Of a stretch of 7,403 nt of DNA, positions 1-7,038 are shown in pieces (position 1 is the first letter of the stretch; every line of letters begins with the position of its first letter). Made by a program: the position numbers and the translations under genes. The notes under the pieces were generated by a model, which did no database searches, was not told the origin of the DNA, and saw only the letters and a program-made list of their open reading frames with translations. Source of the DNA: Verrucomicrobiota bacterium (lineage in GTDB: Bacteria > Verrucomicrobiota > Verrucomicrobiia > Verrucomicrobiales > Akkermansiaceae). The stretch lies in the NCBI GenBank assembly GCA_026397695.1, contig JAPLUJ010000430.1:1-7403 (forward strand). The letters are read 5' to 3'.

Positions 1-499
1 CCGCCCGGCCACCGGGTTTCAGCGTACGGACGATGTTGGCAAACAAGGCACCGACGTCCACCACGTCGTGCACCGCCATCAAACAGGCCGCCGCATCGTG
101 ACTCCCGTCCGCCCACGCCCCGCACTGGCACACATCCGCGCACACCCACGCCACCCGCGGGTCCTTGCCATGACGGGCTTGCGCCGCAGTTAGAAGCCGC
201 GGGCTGGCATCCACCCCGGTATAACGGCCGACTCCCGCGTCTAACAACATCCTGACCAGCACGCCCTGGCCGCAGCACACATCGATGACCGCCTCGCCTG
301 GCTGGGCATCCAGCAGCCGCAACGCAGCCGGAACTATCACATTCCGATGGTAATCGGAACCGGCCTCGCCAACCAGCTTGTCATACCATGCGGCCACTGG
401 ATCCCAGCCGCGCTCACCCACCGTCGCTTTCTCGTTAGATATGGATGGTCCGGGTTTCCGCCCACGCGGGTGCTGGATCGGACGGCGTGGCGTCGGCAT
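1..499 (-). CDS. class I SAM-dependent methyltransferase, 3' end outside window
   Basis: About 166 residues are visible from an ATG at 499; the C-terminus lies beyond the left edge. The first ~45 residues are basic and low in predicted structure (starting MPTPRRPIQHPRGRK). A Rossmann methyltransferase core follows: motif I VIDVCCGQGVL around residues 71-81 (glycine-rich SAM loop, acidic D73), the acidic motif VDAS near 95 that normally contacts the SAM ribose, and the LKPGGR turn near the visible end, typical of the Methyltransf_11/UbiE-like families. The substrate cannot be told. It follows murA by 54 bp on the same strand, so co-transcription is plausible, though a peptidoglycan role is only a guess. 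The frame is open back to the murA stop, and ATG 499 is the first ATG in it. No Shine-Dalgarno sequence is visible. The family call is firm; the exact start is less so, because the N-terminal extension is long. Confidence 0.82.
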   Translation of the reverse strand, partial: MPTPRRPIQHPRGRKPGPSISNEKATVGERGWDPVAAWYDKLVGEAGSDYHRNVIVPAALRLLDAQPGEAVIDVCCGQGVLVRMLLDAGVGRYTGVDASPRLLTAAQARHGKDPRVAWVCADVCQCGAWADGSHDAAACLMAVHDVVDVGALFANIVRTLKPGGRA

Positions 500-553
500 G
501 GTGGAGCGTATGCGGGGAACGAGATGTCCGACAAGTCCGGCGTGGCGCGAGGA

Positions 554-1813
554 TTACCGTTCTTTCAAGCGTTCGACGTTGGCTCCCAGCATGAGGAGCT
601 TCTCATCAATGTGTTCGTAGCCGCGGTCGATATGATAGAGGCGGATGATTTCCGTGGAACCTTTGGCGGTGAGAGCGGCAAGCACGAGGGCGGCGGACGC
701 ACGGAGATCCGAGGCCATCACGGGTGCGGCGGAAAGTTGCGGGATGCCGCGCACGACGGCCGTGCCATGGTCCACCTTGATATCGGCTCCCATGCGTTTG
801 AGTTCGGCACAGTGCATGAAACGCTGCGGGAAAATCGTATCCTTGATGATGCTGACGTCCGGAGTGGTGGCAAGCAGAGCGGTCATCTGCGCCTGCATGT
901 CGGTGGGGAAACCAGGATAGGGGGCCGTGACGAGATCGATACCGCGGGGGTGACCGTTGCGCTGCACGGTGCAGACGTCACCGGTTGCATTGAATTGGAC
1001 GTGGTGGCCGGTTTGTTCGATGGCATCGGTGATGGCCTTGAGGTGATCGCGACAGACACGACGCAGGGTGACACCTTCCCCGGCAATCGCAGCGGCCACC
1101 ATGAAGGTGCCAGCTTCGATGCGATCGGGAATCACGGTATGTTCGATGCCATGAAGTTCTGGCACGCCCTCTATCACAATGCGCCGGGTGCCGGCACCCT
1201 GGATGTTCGCTCCCATGGCATTGAGGAAATTCGCAAGGTCGAGGACTTCGGGTTCGGCGGCAGCGGATTCAATGATCGTCAGGCCCTCAGCTAAAGTGGC
1301 GGCCATCATCACGTTGCCGGTGGGTCCGTGGGTGCCGCAGAGGTTGATTTCCGCGCCATGCAGGCCGTCCTTGGCGGTGAGGGTGATATTGCCTCCTGCG
1401 AATTCGACATGCGCGCCGAGGGCTTCGAGGCCACGCAGGTGGAGATCGACCGGGCGATCACCGATGACGCAGCCGCCGGGGAGCGAGACAACGGCGCGGC
1501 CTTTGCGGGCAAGCAGCGGGCCCATCACGCAGATGGAGGCACGCATGCGACGGACCAATTCGTAGGGGGCTTGGTCAGAGATGTCCTCACAGGTGATGCG
1601 GACGGTACCCGAGGAGCGTTCAACGTCGGCCCCCAGCGCGCTGAGGATCTGGATCATATAATTGGTGTCCGAGACATCGGGCACATGGCGGATGATGCAG
1701 GGTTCCGGAGTCAGCAGGGAAGCGGCGAGAATGGGCAGGGAGGCGTTTTTTGAACCTGAAATATTGATCGAGCCTCGCAAGGTGACGCCGCCGTGAACGA
1801 TGAGTTTGTCCAT
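554..1813 (-). CDS. murA: UDP-N-acetylglucosamine 1-carboxyvinyltransferase (MurA)
   Basis: MurA transfers the enolpyruvyl group of PEP to the 3'-OH of UDP-GlcNAc in the cytoplasm, the first committed step of peptidoglycan synthesis. The protein is 419 residues, the same length as E. coli MurA, and key residues fall at the same numbers: K22-N23 in SGSKNA, C115 in [17 protein letters not shown]305 in [14 protein letters not shown]331 in RFMH, R371 in ASDLRAS and R397 in HIDRGYE. The two inside-out alpha/beta domains appear complete. C115 is the residue alkylated by fosfomycin, so the target itself looks fosfomycin-sensitive (inference from the family). The start ATG has no Shine-Dalgarno sequence; on the coding strand a pyrimidine-rich heptamer array ends 6 bases before it. 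prmC lies 145 bp upstream and a methyltransferase 54 bp downstream, all on the same strand. Confidence 0.98.
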   Translation of the reverse strand: MDKLIVHGGVTLRGSINISGSKNASLPILAASLLTPEPCIIRHVPDVSDTNYMIQILSALGADVERSSGTVRITCEDISDQAPYELVRRMRASICVMGPLLARKGRAVVSLPGGCVIGDRPVDLHLRGLEALGAHVEFAGGNITLTAKDGLHGAEINLCGTHGPTGNVMMAATLAEGLTIIESAAAEPEVLDLANFLNAMGANIQGAGTRRIVIEGVPELHGIEHTVIPDRIEAGTFMVAAAIAGEGVTLRRVCRDHLKAITDAIEQTGHHVQFNATGDVCTVQRNGHPRGIDLVTAPYPGFPTDMQAQMTALLATTPDVSIIKDTIFPQRFMHCAELKRMGADIKVDHGTAVVRGIPQLSAAPVMASDLRASAALVLAALTAKGSTEIIRLYHIDRGYEHIDEKLLMLGANVERLKER

Positions 1814-1819
1814 TGGAGA

Positions 1820-1924
1820 GATAGAGGATAGTGGATAGAGGATAGAGGATAGAAGATAGAAGATAGAAGATAGAAGATAGAAGATAGAAGATAGAAGATA
1901 GTGGATAGAAGATAGTGGATAGAG
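1820..1924. repeat. 15-copy tandem heptamer array, GATAG(A/T)(A/G)
   Basis: Fifteen 7-bp units run without gaps. In order the last two bases are AG, TG, AG, AG, AA (seven times), TG, AA, TG, AG, so units 5-11 are identical GATAGAA. The plus strand has no C from 1814 to 1927. The array lies between prmC and murA and ends 6 bases upstream of the murA start, so it would form the pyrimidine-rich 5' leader of murA mRNA if transcription begins upstream. It resembles in kind the short tandemly repeated heptamers (STRR) known from cyanobacteria, but I do not recognise this unit. Confidence 0.95.
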
Positions 1925-1931
1925 GGGCGGA

Positions 1932-1959
1932 GATCTACGATCTACGATCCCCGATCATT
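1932..1959. repeat. Second heptamer block with four GATC sites at exact 7-bp spacing
   Basis: Units read GATCTAC, GATCTAC, GATCCCC, GATCATT. The block is in the same 7-bp phase as the GATAG array: 1932 is 1820 plus 16 units, and the one intervening unit (1925-1931, GGGCGGA) is also 7 bases. Each unit begins with GATC, the recognition sequence of Dam-type methylases. The last unit touches the prmC stop codon (1959-1961). Whether this is a decayed part of the same array or a separate repeat family is not decidable here. Confidence 0.7.
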
Positions 1960-2795
1960 TACGGGTGCTTGGCGAAGGGGAAACGAGGGACCCCCGAGAG
2001 GTCGGTTTTCACTTCGATGTTGGTGAAAGAGGAAGCATGGAGGATTCCGGTGACCTGTGAAGCCTGATCATGACCGATTTCCAGAACCAGCCAAGCACCG
2101 GGTAGCAAATGGTGGCAGGCATGCGGGATGAAACGTCGGATCAAATCGAGTCCGTCCGCGCCACTGAAGAGGGCCAGCGGCGGTTCATGCGTCAGCTCGC
2201 GGGCGAGGGTGGCGCGTTCGGATTCCGGCACATAGGGGAGATTGGCGACGATGCCATCAAACGCGCCGGCGATGCCGCGGAAAAGGTCGCTTTGGACGAA
2301 GTGGACATTGCCGGTTGCCAGCCGTGCGGCGTTTTCCCGGGCTAGTGCGAGGGCGTCTGGAGAAACATCGGCTAGGGTGACATCCCACATGGGGTGTTCG
2401 GCGGCGAGCGTGAGACCGAGCACACCGGAGCCGCAGCCCATGTCGAGGACGCGCAGGTTGGGCGGCAAGTCCCACGAGAGGATCCACTCGGCGAGTTCCT
2501 CGGTTTCGGGGCGGGGGATCAAGGCGCGATGGTCGATTTTGAATTCACGGTGGTGAAATCCCACGCTGCCTAGCAGGTGTTGGAGTGGGATGCCCATGCC
2601 GCGTTGCTTGAGGGTTTCACGCAGCGGTGCCAGGTCGGCCTCCTCGAGAACGCGGTCGAATTGCAGGTACAAATCCATGCGCGTGCACCCGAGTTGCCGG
2701 GCTACCAGCAATTGCATGTTCCGGCGGGCGTCATCGATGCCGCGTTTTTCAAGATAGCGGGTGCCGCCATTGATGGTATCCAAGACCGTGTTCAT
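1959..2795 (-). CDS. prmC: peptide chain release factor N5-glutamine methyltransferase (PrmC/HemK)
   Basis: PrmC methylates the glutamine of the GGQ motif in release factors RF1 and RF2, using SAM, which raises translation termination efficiency. The 278-residue length matches the family. An N-terminal helical domain (about 1-70) is followed by the family signature at 71-98, ending IPRPETEEL. Next come SAM motif I VLDMGCGSGVLG (116-127), the acidic loop ADVSPDAL (142-149), motif IV NLPYVPESE (185-193), the conserved EPPLALFSGADGL (204-216) and LEIGHDQ near 238-244. Motif IV is usually NPPY in PrmC; here the second residue is Leu, a change still compatible with the general (N/D/S)xP(Y/F) glutamine/adenine-methylase motif. 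ATG 2795 is the first possible start, because an in-frame TGA lies two codons upstream. No clear ribosome-binding site is seen. murA lies 145 bp downstream and the cyclase-like gene 86 bp upstream. Confidence 0.95.
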   Translation of the reverse strand: MNTVLDTINGGTRYLEKRGIDDARRNMQLLVARQLGCTRMDLYLQFDRVLEEADLAPLRETLKQRGMGIPLQHLLGSVGFHHREFKIDHRALIPRPETEELAEWILSWDLPPNLRVLDMGCGSGVLGLTLAAEHPMWDVTLADVSPDALALARENAARLATGNVHFVQSDLFRGIAGAFDGIVANLPYVPESERATLARELTHEPPLALFSGADGLDLIRRFIPHACHHLLPGAWLVLEIGHDQASQVTGILHASSFTNIEVKTDLSGVPRFPFAKHP

Positions 2796-2881
2796 GCTTC
2801 AGAACGGCCAGACTGATCCCGCCGCGCCGCCGTGCCAAGACCTATGATATGAATCAGCGGCATGAGGTTGCGCACCGGTTT

Positions 2882-3880
2882 TCAGTCAGGGTCCTTGTGA
2901 AGTTCCTCGTTCCATCGAAACAGTTCGCAGCCGTCGATGCGATCCACGGAGGGAATCAGTTGGGTGATCAGGTGCTTGGGCTCGATCGTATGCCTCGTCA
3001 CATAGAGGGTATTGGGCGGGGCCATTTGTTGGACATGGGCCGCCATATCGATGGCATGGCTGGCGATCTCCTCCATTTCCAGCGCTTCGTCAAACAGCAC
3101 GTAACCCGCGTTGATTCCGCACCTGACCCTGAACTCATGCCCGAAGCGGTTTTGCTCCTGATTGAAATTTCCCAACTGGAGAATGACCTTCTTCGCCGTG
3201 GTAAAAGCGTCGTTGAATGAATTAAAGCAAACCATCACGCCATCCGGCGTCCAACTCGCCTTGAGCATATTATTTTCCTTGAGGATCTGGTGGATGAATT
3301 CCTTGTATTTCTTGAAATACACAGCGATTGAGGCTTGGTCCTTTTTTGCCTTCATCTTCGCCGAATCCACCACATCGATCGATAAAAAGACCAATTCCCG
3401 GCCGAAATGGTCGAGTTCCGCTTTCAGCCTGACGATTTTGCCCTGCAGTCTTTCCAGTCTTGATTTCCGGTAGCGGGAAAAATGCCGCGTCAACCGGCGG
3501 ATCTTGATGGAAAATCCGGAGTCCGCCCTGTCTAACTTGTCAGGCTTCCTGTCATGCAGCCTTTTGTTCATTGTTAGATAATTCAAACAATAGATGTACA
3601 CCAACTGTTTTCTGGTGGCATAATTCAACAGGAGTTTCAGCAGAAACCCGGTGCCTATGATCAACCCGTTGGTCAGGCTGTAGCCCTTGACCACGGTCGG
3701 CATGACGGATTCGACAAGGTTGCCCATTTGCATGCTCAACGACAGGATGTGGACCATCCAACTGGACTTGCTGATATCATCGAACAGCGGGAGAATGATC
3801 CCCGCGACGCCCAGAGCCATCGTCAGCGTGACCGCAAACGAGAGGGTTCTCAGGACAAGAAGGAGGAACTTGTGCATCAC
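2882..3880 (-). CDS. membrane-anchored class III adenylate/guanylate cyclase-like protein with substituted catalytic residues
   Basis: Predicted 332 residues. Two hydrophobic segments (about 5-32 and 70-98) suggest a membrane anchor. A basic linker and a likely helical or coiled stretch (about 125-160, rich in R/K/L) follow. The C-terminal part (about 160-305) has the class III cyclase fold pattern: FLSIDVVDSA with the first metal Asp (D169), TPDGVMVCF with the second (D213), the RVRCGINAGYVLF strand-turn (251-263), then SHAIDMAAHVQQMA (274-287). In active cyclases that last segment normally carries Asn and Arg four apart; here the positions hold D278 and H282, and E271 takes the usual substrate-selecting position. 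cAMP or cGMP synthesis is therefore uncertain: it may be a divergent active subfamily or a nucleotide-binding sensor. The start is GTG 3880 or the adjacent ATG 3877. The gene is AT-richer than its neighbours: lines 3181-3240 and 3301-3360 count 27 and 25 GC of 60. Confidence 0.8.
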   Translation of the reverse strand: MMHKFLLLVLRTLSFAVTLTMALGVAGIILPLFDDISKSSWMVHILSLSMQMGNLVESVMPTVVKGYSLTNGLIIGTGFLLKLLLNYATRKQLVYIYCLNYLTMNKRLHDRKPDKLDRADSGFSIKIRRLTRHFSRYRKSRLERLQGKIVRLKAELDHFGRELVFLSIDVVDSAKMKAKKDQASIAVYFKKYKEFIHQILKENNMLKASWTPDGVMVCFNSFNDAFTTAKKVILQLGNFNQEQNRFGHEFRVRCGINAGYVLFDEALEMEEIASHAIDMAAHVQQMAPPNTLYVTRHTIEPKHLITQLIPSVDRIDGCELFRWNEELHKDPD

Positions 3881-3912
3881 TCAATGCGTGGTAATGTGGA
3901 TTACTTGTTTGA

Positions 3913-3924
3913 GGGATTTATCCC
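3913..3924. promoter_or_regulatory. small palindrome upstream of the cyclase-like gene
   Basis: GGGATTTATCCC forms a 5-bp inverted repeat around TT, about 33 bases upstream of the cyclase-like start. It could be an operator or the AT-rich part of a promoter. No convincing -35/-10 pair was found around it, and a 12-bp palindrome can arise by chance. Confidence 0.2.
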
Positions 3925-4039
3925 AAGAAAGCAACTCCGTTGTGAGCATGGCGTGCCGGACCGCATTCCTGCGGCAGGGTCGCAAACGCACCACCCCGGA
4001 GTTTTGGCATGGAATGCCGCTGGGATTCTGATTTCCAAC

Positions 4040-4066
4040 GGCGCGACGGTGATTGGCCGCCGCGCC
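4040..4066 (-). terminator. GC-rich hairpin just after ppdK, possible terminator without T-tract
   Basis: GGCGCG (4040-4045) pairs with CGCGCC (4061-4066). After one mismatch, CGG (4047-4049) pairs with CCG (4057-4059), enclosing a 7-base loop. It lies 14 bases past the ppdK stop, where a terminator would be expected. Neither flank has a T-run, so it is not a canonical Rho-independent terminator; it may instead protect the mRNA 3' end or separate ppdK from the cyclase-like gene. Confidence 0.35.
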
Positions 4067-4079
4067 CATGTTGAACTGG

Positions 4080-6920
4080 TTACTTTTTCTTGGCGGACTT
4101 ATGGGTGGTTTTTTTGGCGGCCTTTTTGGCGGCCTTTTTGGCGGCTGGTTTGGCCGGGGCTGCCTTGGCCGCCTTGGCTTCCTCGATGGCGGCTTGAGCG
4201 GCGGCGAGGCGCGCGACCGGCACGCGGAAGGGCGAGCAAGACACGTAGTTGAGGCCGAGTTTGTGGCAGAACTTCACGGAATCCGGATCGCCACCGTGTT
4301 CGCCGCAGATGCCGAGTTTGATATTCGGGCGGGTACTGCGGCCTTTGGTGACGGCCATTTCCATGAGTTGGCCGACGCCGGTGACATCGAGGGAGGCGAA
4401 GGGGTTCTTGGTGAACACTTCGTTCTCGACGTAGGGCATCAGGAAGGAACCCATGTCATCACGACTGATACCCAATGCGGTCTGGGTGAGGTCGTTGGTG
4501 CCGAAGCTGAAGAATTCGGCACCCTTGGCGATTTCGTCGGCGGTGAGGGCACCGCGCGGAACTTCAATCATGGTGCCAACCTGATAGTCGAAGGTGACTT
4601 TCTTTTCGGCCATGACTTCCTTGGCAACGCGGTGGACAATTTCGGCCTGGAGGTCGAATTCTTTCTGATAGCCGACGAGCGGGATCATGACTTCCGGTTT
4701 GACCGGGATTTTTTTCTTCACCACCTCGGCGGCGGCTTCGAAGACCGCGCGCGCCTGCATTTCGGTGATTTCCGGATAGGCAATGCCGAGGCGGCAGCCG
4801 CGGTGACCTAACATCGGGTTGAACTCGTGGAGTTCGGCGACGCGCTGGATGATGGTTTCCACCTTGACGCCGATCTTATCCGCGAGATTGATCTGCAACT
4901 CCATGGTGTGGGGCAGGAACTCGTGGAGCGGCGGATCCAGCAGGCGGATGGTGGCCGGGAATCCTTTCAGAGCGGTGAAGATGCCGATGAAGTCCGCGCG
5001 CTGATAGGGCAGCAGTTTGGCGAGGGCGGCCTTGCGGGTTGCAACGGATTTGGCGAGGATCATTTGGCGCATGGCGTCGATGCGATCGCCTTCGAAGAAC
5101 ATGTGTTCGGTGCGAGTGAGACCGATGCCGGTCGCTCCGAATGCCATCGCGATGCGGGTTTGTTCCGGGGTATCGGCGTTGGTGCGCACGGCCAACCGGG
5201 TGGCTTGCGAGCACCATTCCATGAGTTGGAGGAAACTCTTGAACTTCTCGGTTTTCATGGCGGCCTTGTCGCCGGAGACGATGCCGGTGATGATTTCCGA
5301 AGGCGCGGTCTTGATGCGGCCGCCGTAAACGATGCCGGAGGTGCCGTCGATGGAAAGGTAGTCGCCTTCCTTGAAGGTCTGGCCGGAAGCGGTGACGGTG
5401 AGTTTATCGTAGTCGATCCCGATGGCGGAGGCACCGCAAATGCAGACCTTGCCCATCTGACGGGCGACCAGAGCGGCGTGCGAGGAGACACCGCCCTTGG
5501 CGGTGAGGATGCCCTCGGCGGCAATCATGCCGCGGAGGTCTTCCGGGCTGGTTTCGTTACGCACTAACAGTACTTTCTCACCCTTGGCTTCGGCGGCTGC
5601 GGCGCGATCAGCGTTCAGATAGATTTTTCCGGATGCGGCACCCGGGCCGGCGGGCAAACCCTTGGCGAGTGCCTTGGCTTTCTTGACTTCTGCCAGATCG
5701 AAGATCGGGGCGAGGAGTTGGTCGAGTTGATCGGCCGGGTTGCGGAGCACGGCGGTCTTCCAATCGATGAGTTTCTCCTGGAACATGTCCATGGAGAACT
5801 TGAGGGCGGCGGCGGCAGTGCGTTTGCCGTTGCGGGTTTGGAGCATGAAGAGTTTGCCATCCTGAATGGTGAACTCGACGTCCTGCACGTCCTTGAAATG
5901 TTTCTCCAGGGTGGCACGCACCTTGAGCAACTCGGCGTAGCTTTTGGGCATCTGCTTTTTGAGTTCGGCCACGGGCTCGGGGGTACGGACACCGGCGACG
6001 ACGTCTTCGCCTTGCGCGTTGATGAGGAATTCGCCGTAGAATTCGTTGGCCCCGTTGGCCGGGTTGCGGGTGAAGGCGACGCCGGAGCCTGAGTTATTGC
6101 CCGTGTTGCCGTACACCATGGCCTGCACATTCACGGCGGTGCCCCAATCGGCGGGGATGTTATATTTGCGTCGATAGACGATCGCGCGGTCATTCATCCA
6201 GGAGCCGAAGACGGCACCGGCGGCACCGCGCAGTTGTTCCCACGGATCGTTGGGAAAGATCTTGCCGGTGCGCTCCTTGACGAGTGCCTTGAAGCGCTTG
6301 ACGAGTTCCTGTTGGTCGGCAGCGGTGAGGTCGGAATCGAGGATGTCCTTGCCATAGGTTGCGTGTTTGTATTCTTCGATCACCACTTCGAAGGGTTCGT
6401 GGTCTTCGCCTTCTTCTTTTTGCAAGCCGAGCACGACGTCACCATACATCTGGATGAAGCGGCGGTAGCAATCCCAGGCGAAGCGCGGGTTCTTGGTGGC
6501 GTTGGCGAGGGCGAGGACGGTTTGGTCGTTGAGACCGAGGTTGAGGATGGTGTCCATCATGCCGGGCATCGAGTCACGAGCCCCGGAGCGCACGGCCACC
6601 AGCAGCGGCATGGCCTTGGCATCGCCGAACTTGCAGCCCATTATTTTCTCCATGTTTTTGACACCGGCTTCCATTTGGCCCTGAAGCTGGGCGGGATAGC
6701 TCCTACGGTTGGCGTAGTAGTAGGTACAGACCTCGGTGGTGATGGTGAATCCCGGAGGCACGGGCAGATTGATGCGGGTCATTTCGGCAAGGTTGGCACC
6801 CTTGCCGCCGAGGAGTGGCTTCATGCTGCCGTCGCCATCGGCCTTGCCGGCACCCCAAGTGTAAACGTATTTCATTTTTTGGTTGGGCGCGGATTTCTTC
6901 GTCTTCTTGTGAGTAGTCAT
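4080..6920 (-). CDS. ppdK: pyruvate, phosphate dikinase with basic C-terminal tail
   Basis: PPDK interconverts pyruvate + ATP + Pi and PEP + AMP + PPi in the cytoplasm, serving gluconeogenesis or PPi-linked glycolysis. From ATG 6920 it has 946 residues (typical PPDK about 875-900). Domains in order: N-terminal ATP-grasp with [12 protein letters not shown] (about 36-47), [16 protein letters not shown] (110-125) and [10 protein letters not shown] (360-369); the swivelling phosphohistidine domain with [16 protein letters not shown] and catalytic H481; the C-terminal PEP/pyruvate TIM barrel with RTEHMFF (603-609), [12 protein letters not shown] (660-671), SFGTNDLTQ (805-813), [10 protein letters not shown] with catalytic C872, and [18 protein letters not shown] Lys/Ala/Pro tail of about 34 residues follows (912-946). 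The open frame continues upstream to ATG 6974/TTG 6977 through the duplicated leader. I prefer ATG 6920, just after the duplication; ATG 6875 (MKYVYTWG, where family similarity starts) is the other option. No Shine-Dalgarno sequence is visible at any of them. Confidence 0.97.
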   Translation of the reverse strand: MTTHKKTKKSAPNQKMKYVYTWGAGKADGDGSMKPLLGGKGANLAEMTRINLPVPPGFTITTEVCTYYYANRRSYPAQLQGQMEAGVKNMEKIMGCKFGDAKAMPLLVAVRSGARDSMPGMMDTILNLGLNDQTVLALANATKNPRFAWDCYRRFIQMYGDVVLGLQKEEGEDHEPFEVVIEEYKHATYGKDILDSDLTAADQQELVKRFKALVKERTGKIFPNDPWEQLRGAAGAVFGSWMNDRAIVYRRKYNIPADWGTAVNVQAMVYGNTGNNSGSGVAFTRNPANGANEFYGEFLINAQGEDVVAGVRTPEPVAELKKQMPKSYAELLKVRATLEKHFKDVQDVEFTIQDGKLFMLQTRNGKRTAAAALKFSMDMFQEKLIDWKTAVLRNPADQLDQLLAPIFDLAEVKKAKALAKGLPAGPGAASGKIYLNADRAAAAEAKGEKVLLVRNETSPEDLRGMIAAEGILTAKGGVSSHAALVARQMGKVCICGASAIGIDYDKLTVTASGQTFKEGDYLSIDGTSGIVYGGRIKTAPSEIITGIVSGDKAAMKTEKFKSFLQLMEWCSQATRLAVRTNADTPEQTRIAMAFGATGIGLTRTEHMFFEGDRIDAMRQMILAKSVATRKAALAKLLPYQRADFIGIFTALKGFPATIRLLDPPLHEFLPHTMELQINLADKIGVKVETIIQRVAELHEFNPMLGHRGCRLGIAYPEITEMQARAVFEAAAEVVKKKIPVKPEVMIPLVGYQKEFDLQAEIVHRVAKEVMAEKKVTFDYQVGTMIEVPRGALTADEIAKGAEFFSFGTNDLTQTALGISRDDMGSFLMPYVENEVFTKNPFASLDVTGVGQLMEMAVTKGRSTRPNIKLGICGEHGGDPDSVKFCHKLGLNYVSCSPFRVPVARLAAAQAAIEEAKAAKAAPAKPAAKKAAKKAAKKTTHKSAKKK
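4109..4144. repeat. three 12-bp DNA repeats inside the 3' end of ppdK
   Basis: CCTTTTTGGCGG occurs exactly at 4121-4132 and 4133-4144, and with two changes at 4109-4120. On the coding strand the units encode repeated Ala-Ala-Lys-Lys blocks of the basic tail. The first unit contains a 7-T run (A7 in the mRNA) encoding Lys-Lys. The 12-bp period keeps frame, so copy-number change would lengthen or shorten the tail by four residues at a time. Confidence 0.85.
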
Positions 6921-7038
6921 CGTGGTGGTTGATATTGTGTTGTGAACATGGAACGCCGGATGCACGGAAATCATCAAATCGTGTTGGTTGATATAGTGTT
7001 GTGAACATGCAACGCCGGTTGAACGGGAATCACATGAT
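6921..7038. repeat. 59-bp tandem duplication forming the ppdK leader
   Basis: 6921-6979 and 6980-7038 align without gaps at 49 of 59 positions, with a fully conserved 14-bp core, GTGTTGTGAACATG (6937-6950 and 6996-7009). Four of the ten mismatches cluster at the far (7038) end. The first copy ends directly against the preferred ppdK start codon (6920). The function is unknown; it may duplicate a promoter-proximal or regulatory element, or be a chance tandem duplication that has since diverged. Confidence 0.85.

Noticed and set aside
347..1294. 315-codon plus-strand open frame over murA
   Set aside because: It is antisense to murA and has Gly/His/Asp-rich composition typical of the reverse strand of a GC-rich gene. 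The murA frame carries every catalytic residue at the correct number, so this is a shadow.
1820..1924. CRISPR array
   Set aside because: Units are 7 bp with no spacers; this is a simple tandem repeat, and no cas-like gene is present.
2796..2881. Terminator or promoter between the cyclase-like gene and prmC
   Set aside because: The 86-bp gap has no stem with a T-run and no -35/-10 pair that stands out by eye.
3881..4079. Small gene or RNA between ppdK and the cyclase-like gene
   Set aside because: Short frames here lack recognisable sequence or ribosome-binding signals; no tRNA-like or riboswitch-like structure was recognised beyond the hairpin and palindrome listed.
4053..4811. 252-codon plus-strand frame beginning with a Gly/Phe/Leu-rich repeat over the 3' end of ppdK
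   Set aside because: The apparent GGLFGG repeats are the reverse complement of the PPDK Ala/Lys tail codons, and the rest is antisense to conserved PPDK barrel sequence.
6921..6977. Upstream TTG (6977) or ATG (6974) as the ppdK start
   Set aside because: The added 18-19 residues come entirely from the duplicated leader and have no PPDK likeness; ATG 6920 directly follows the duplication and gives a Lys-rich N-terminus matching the tail. Not fully excluded.
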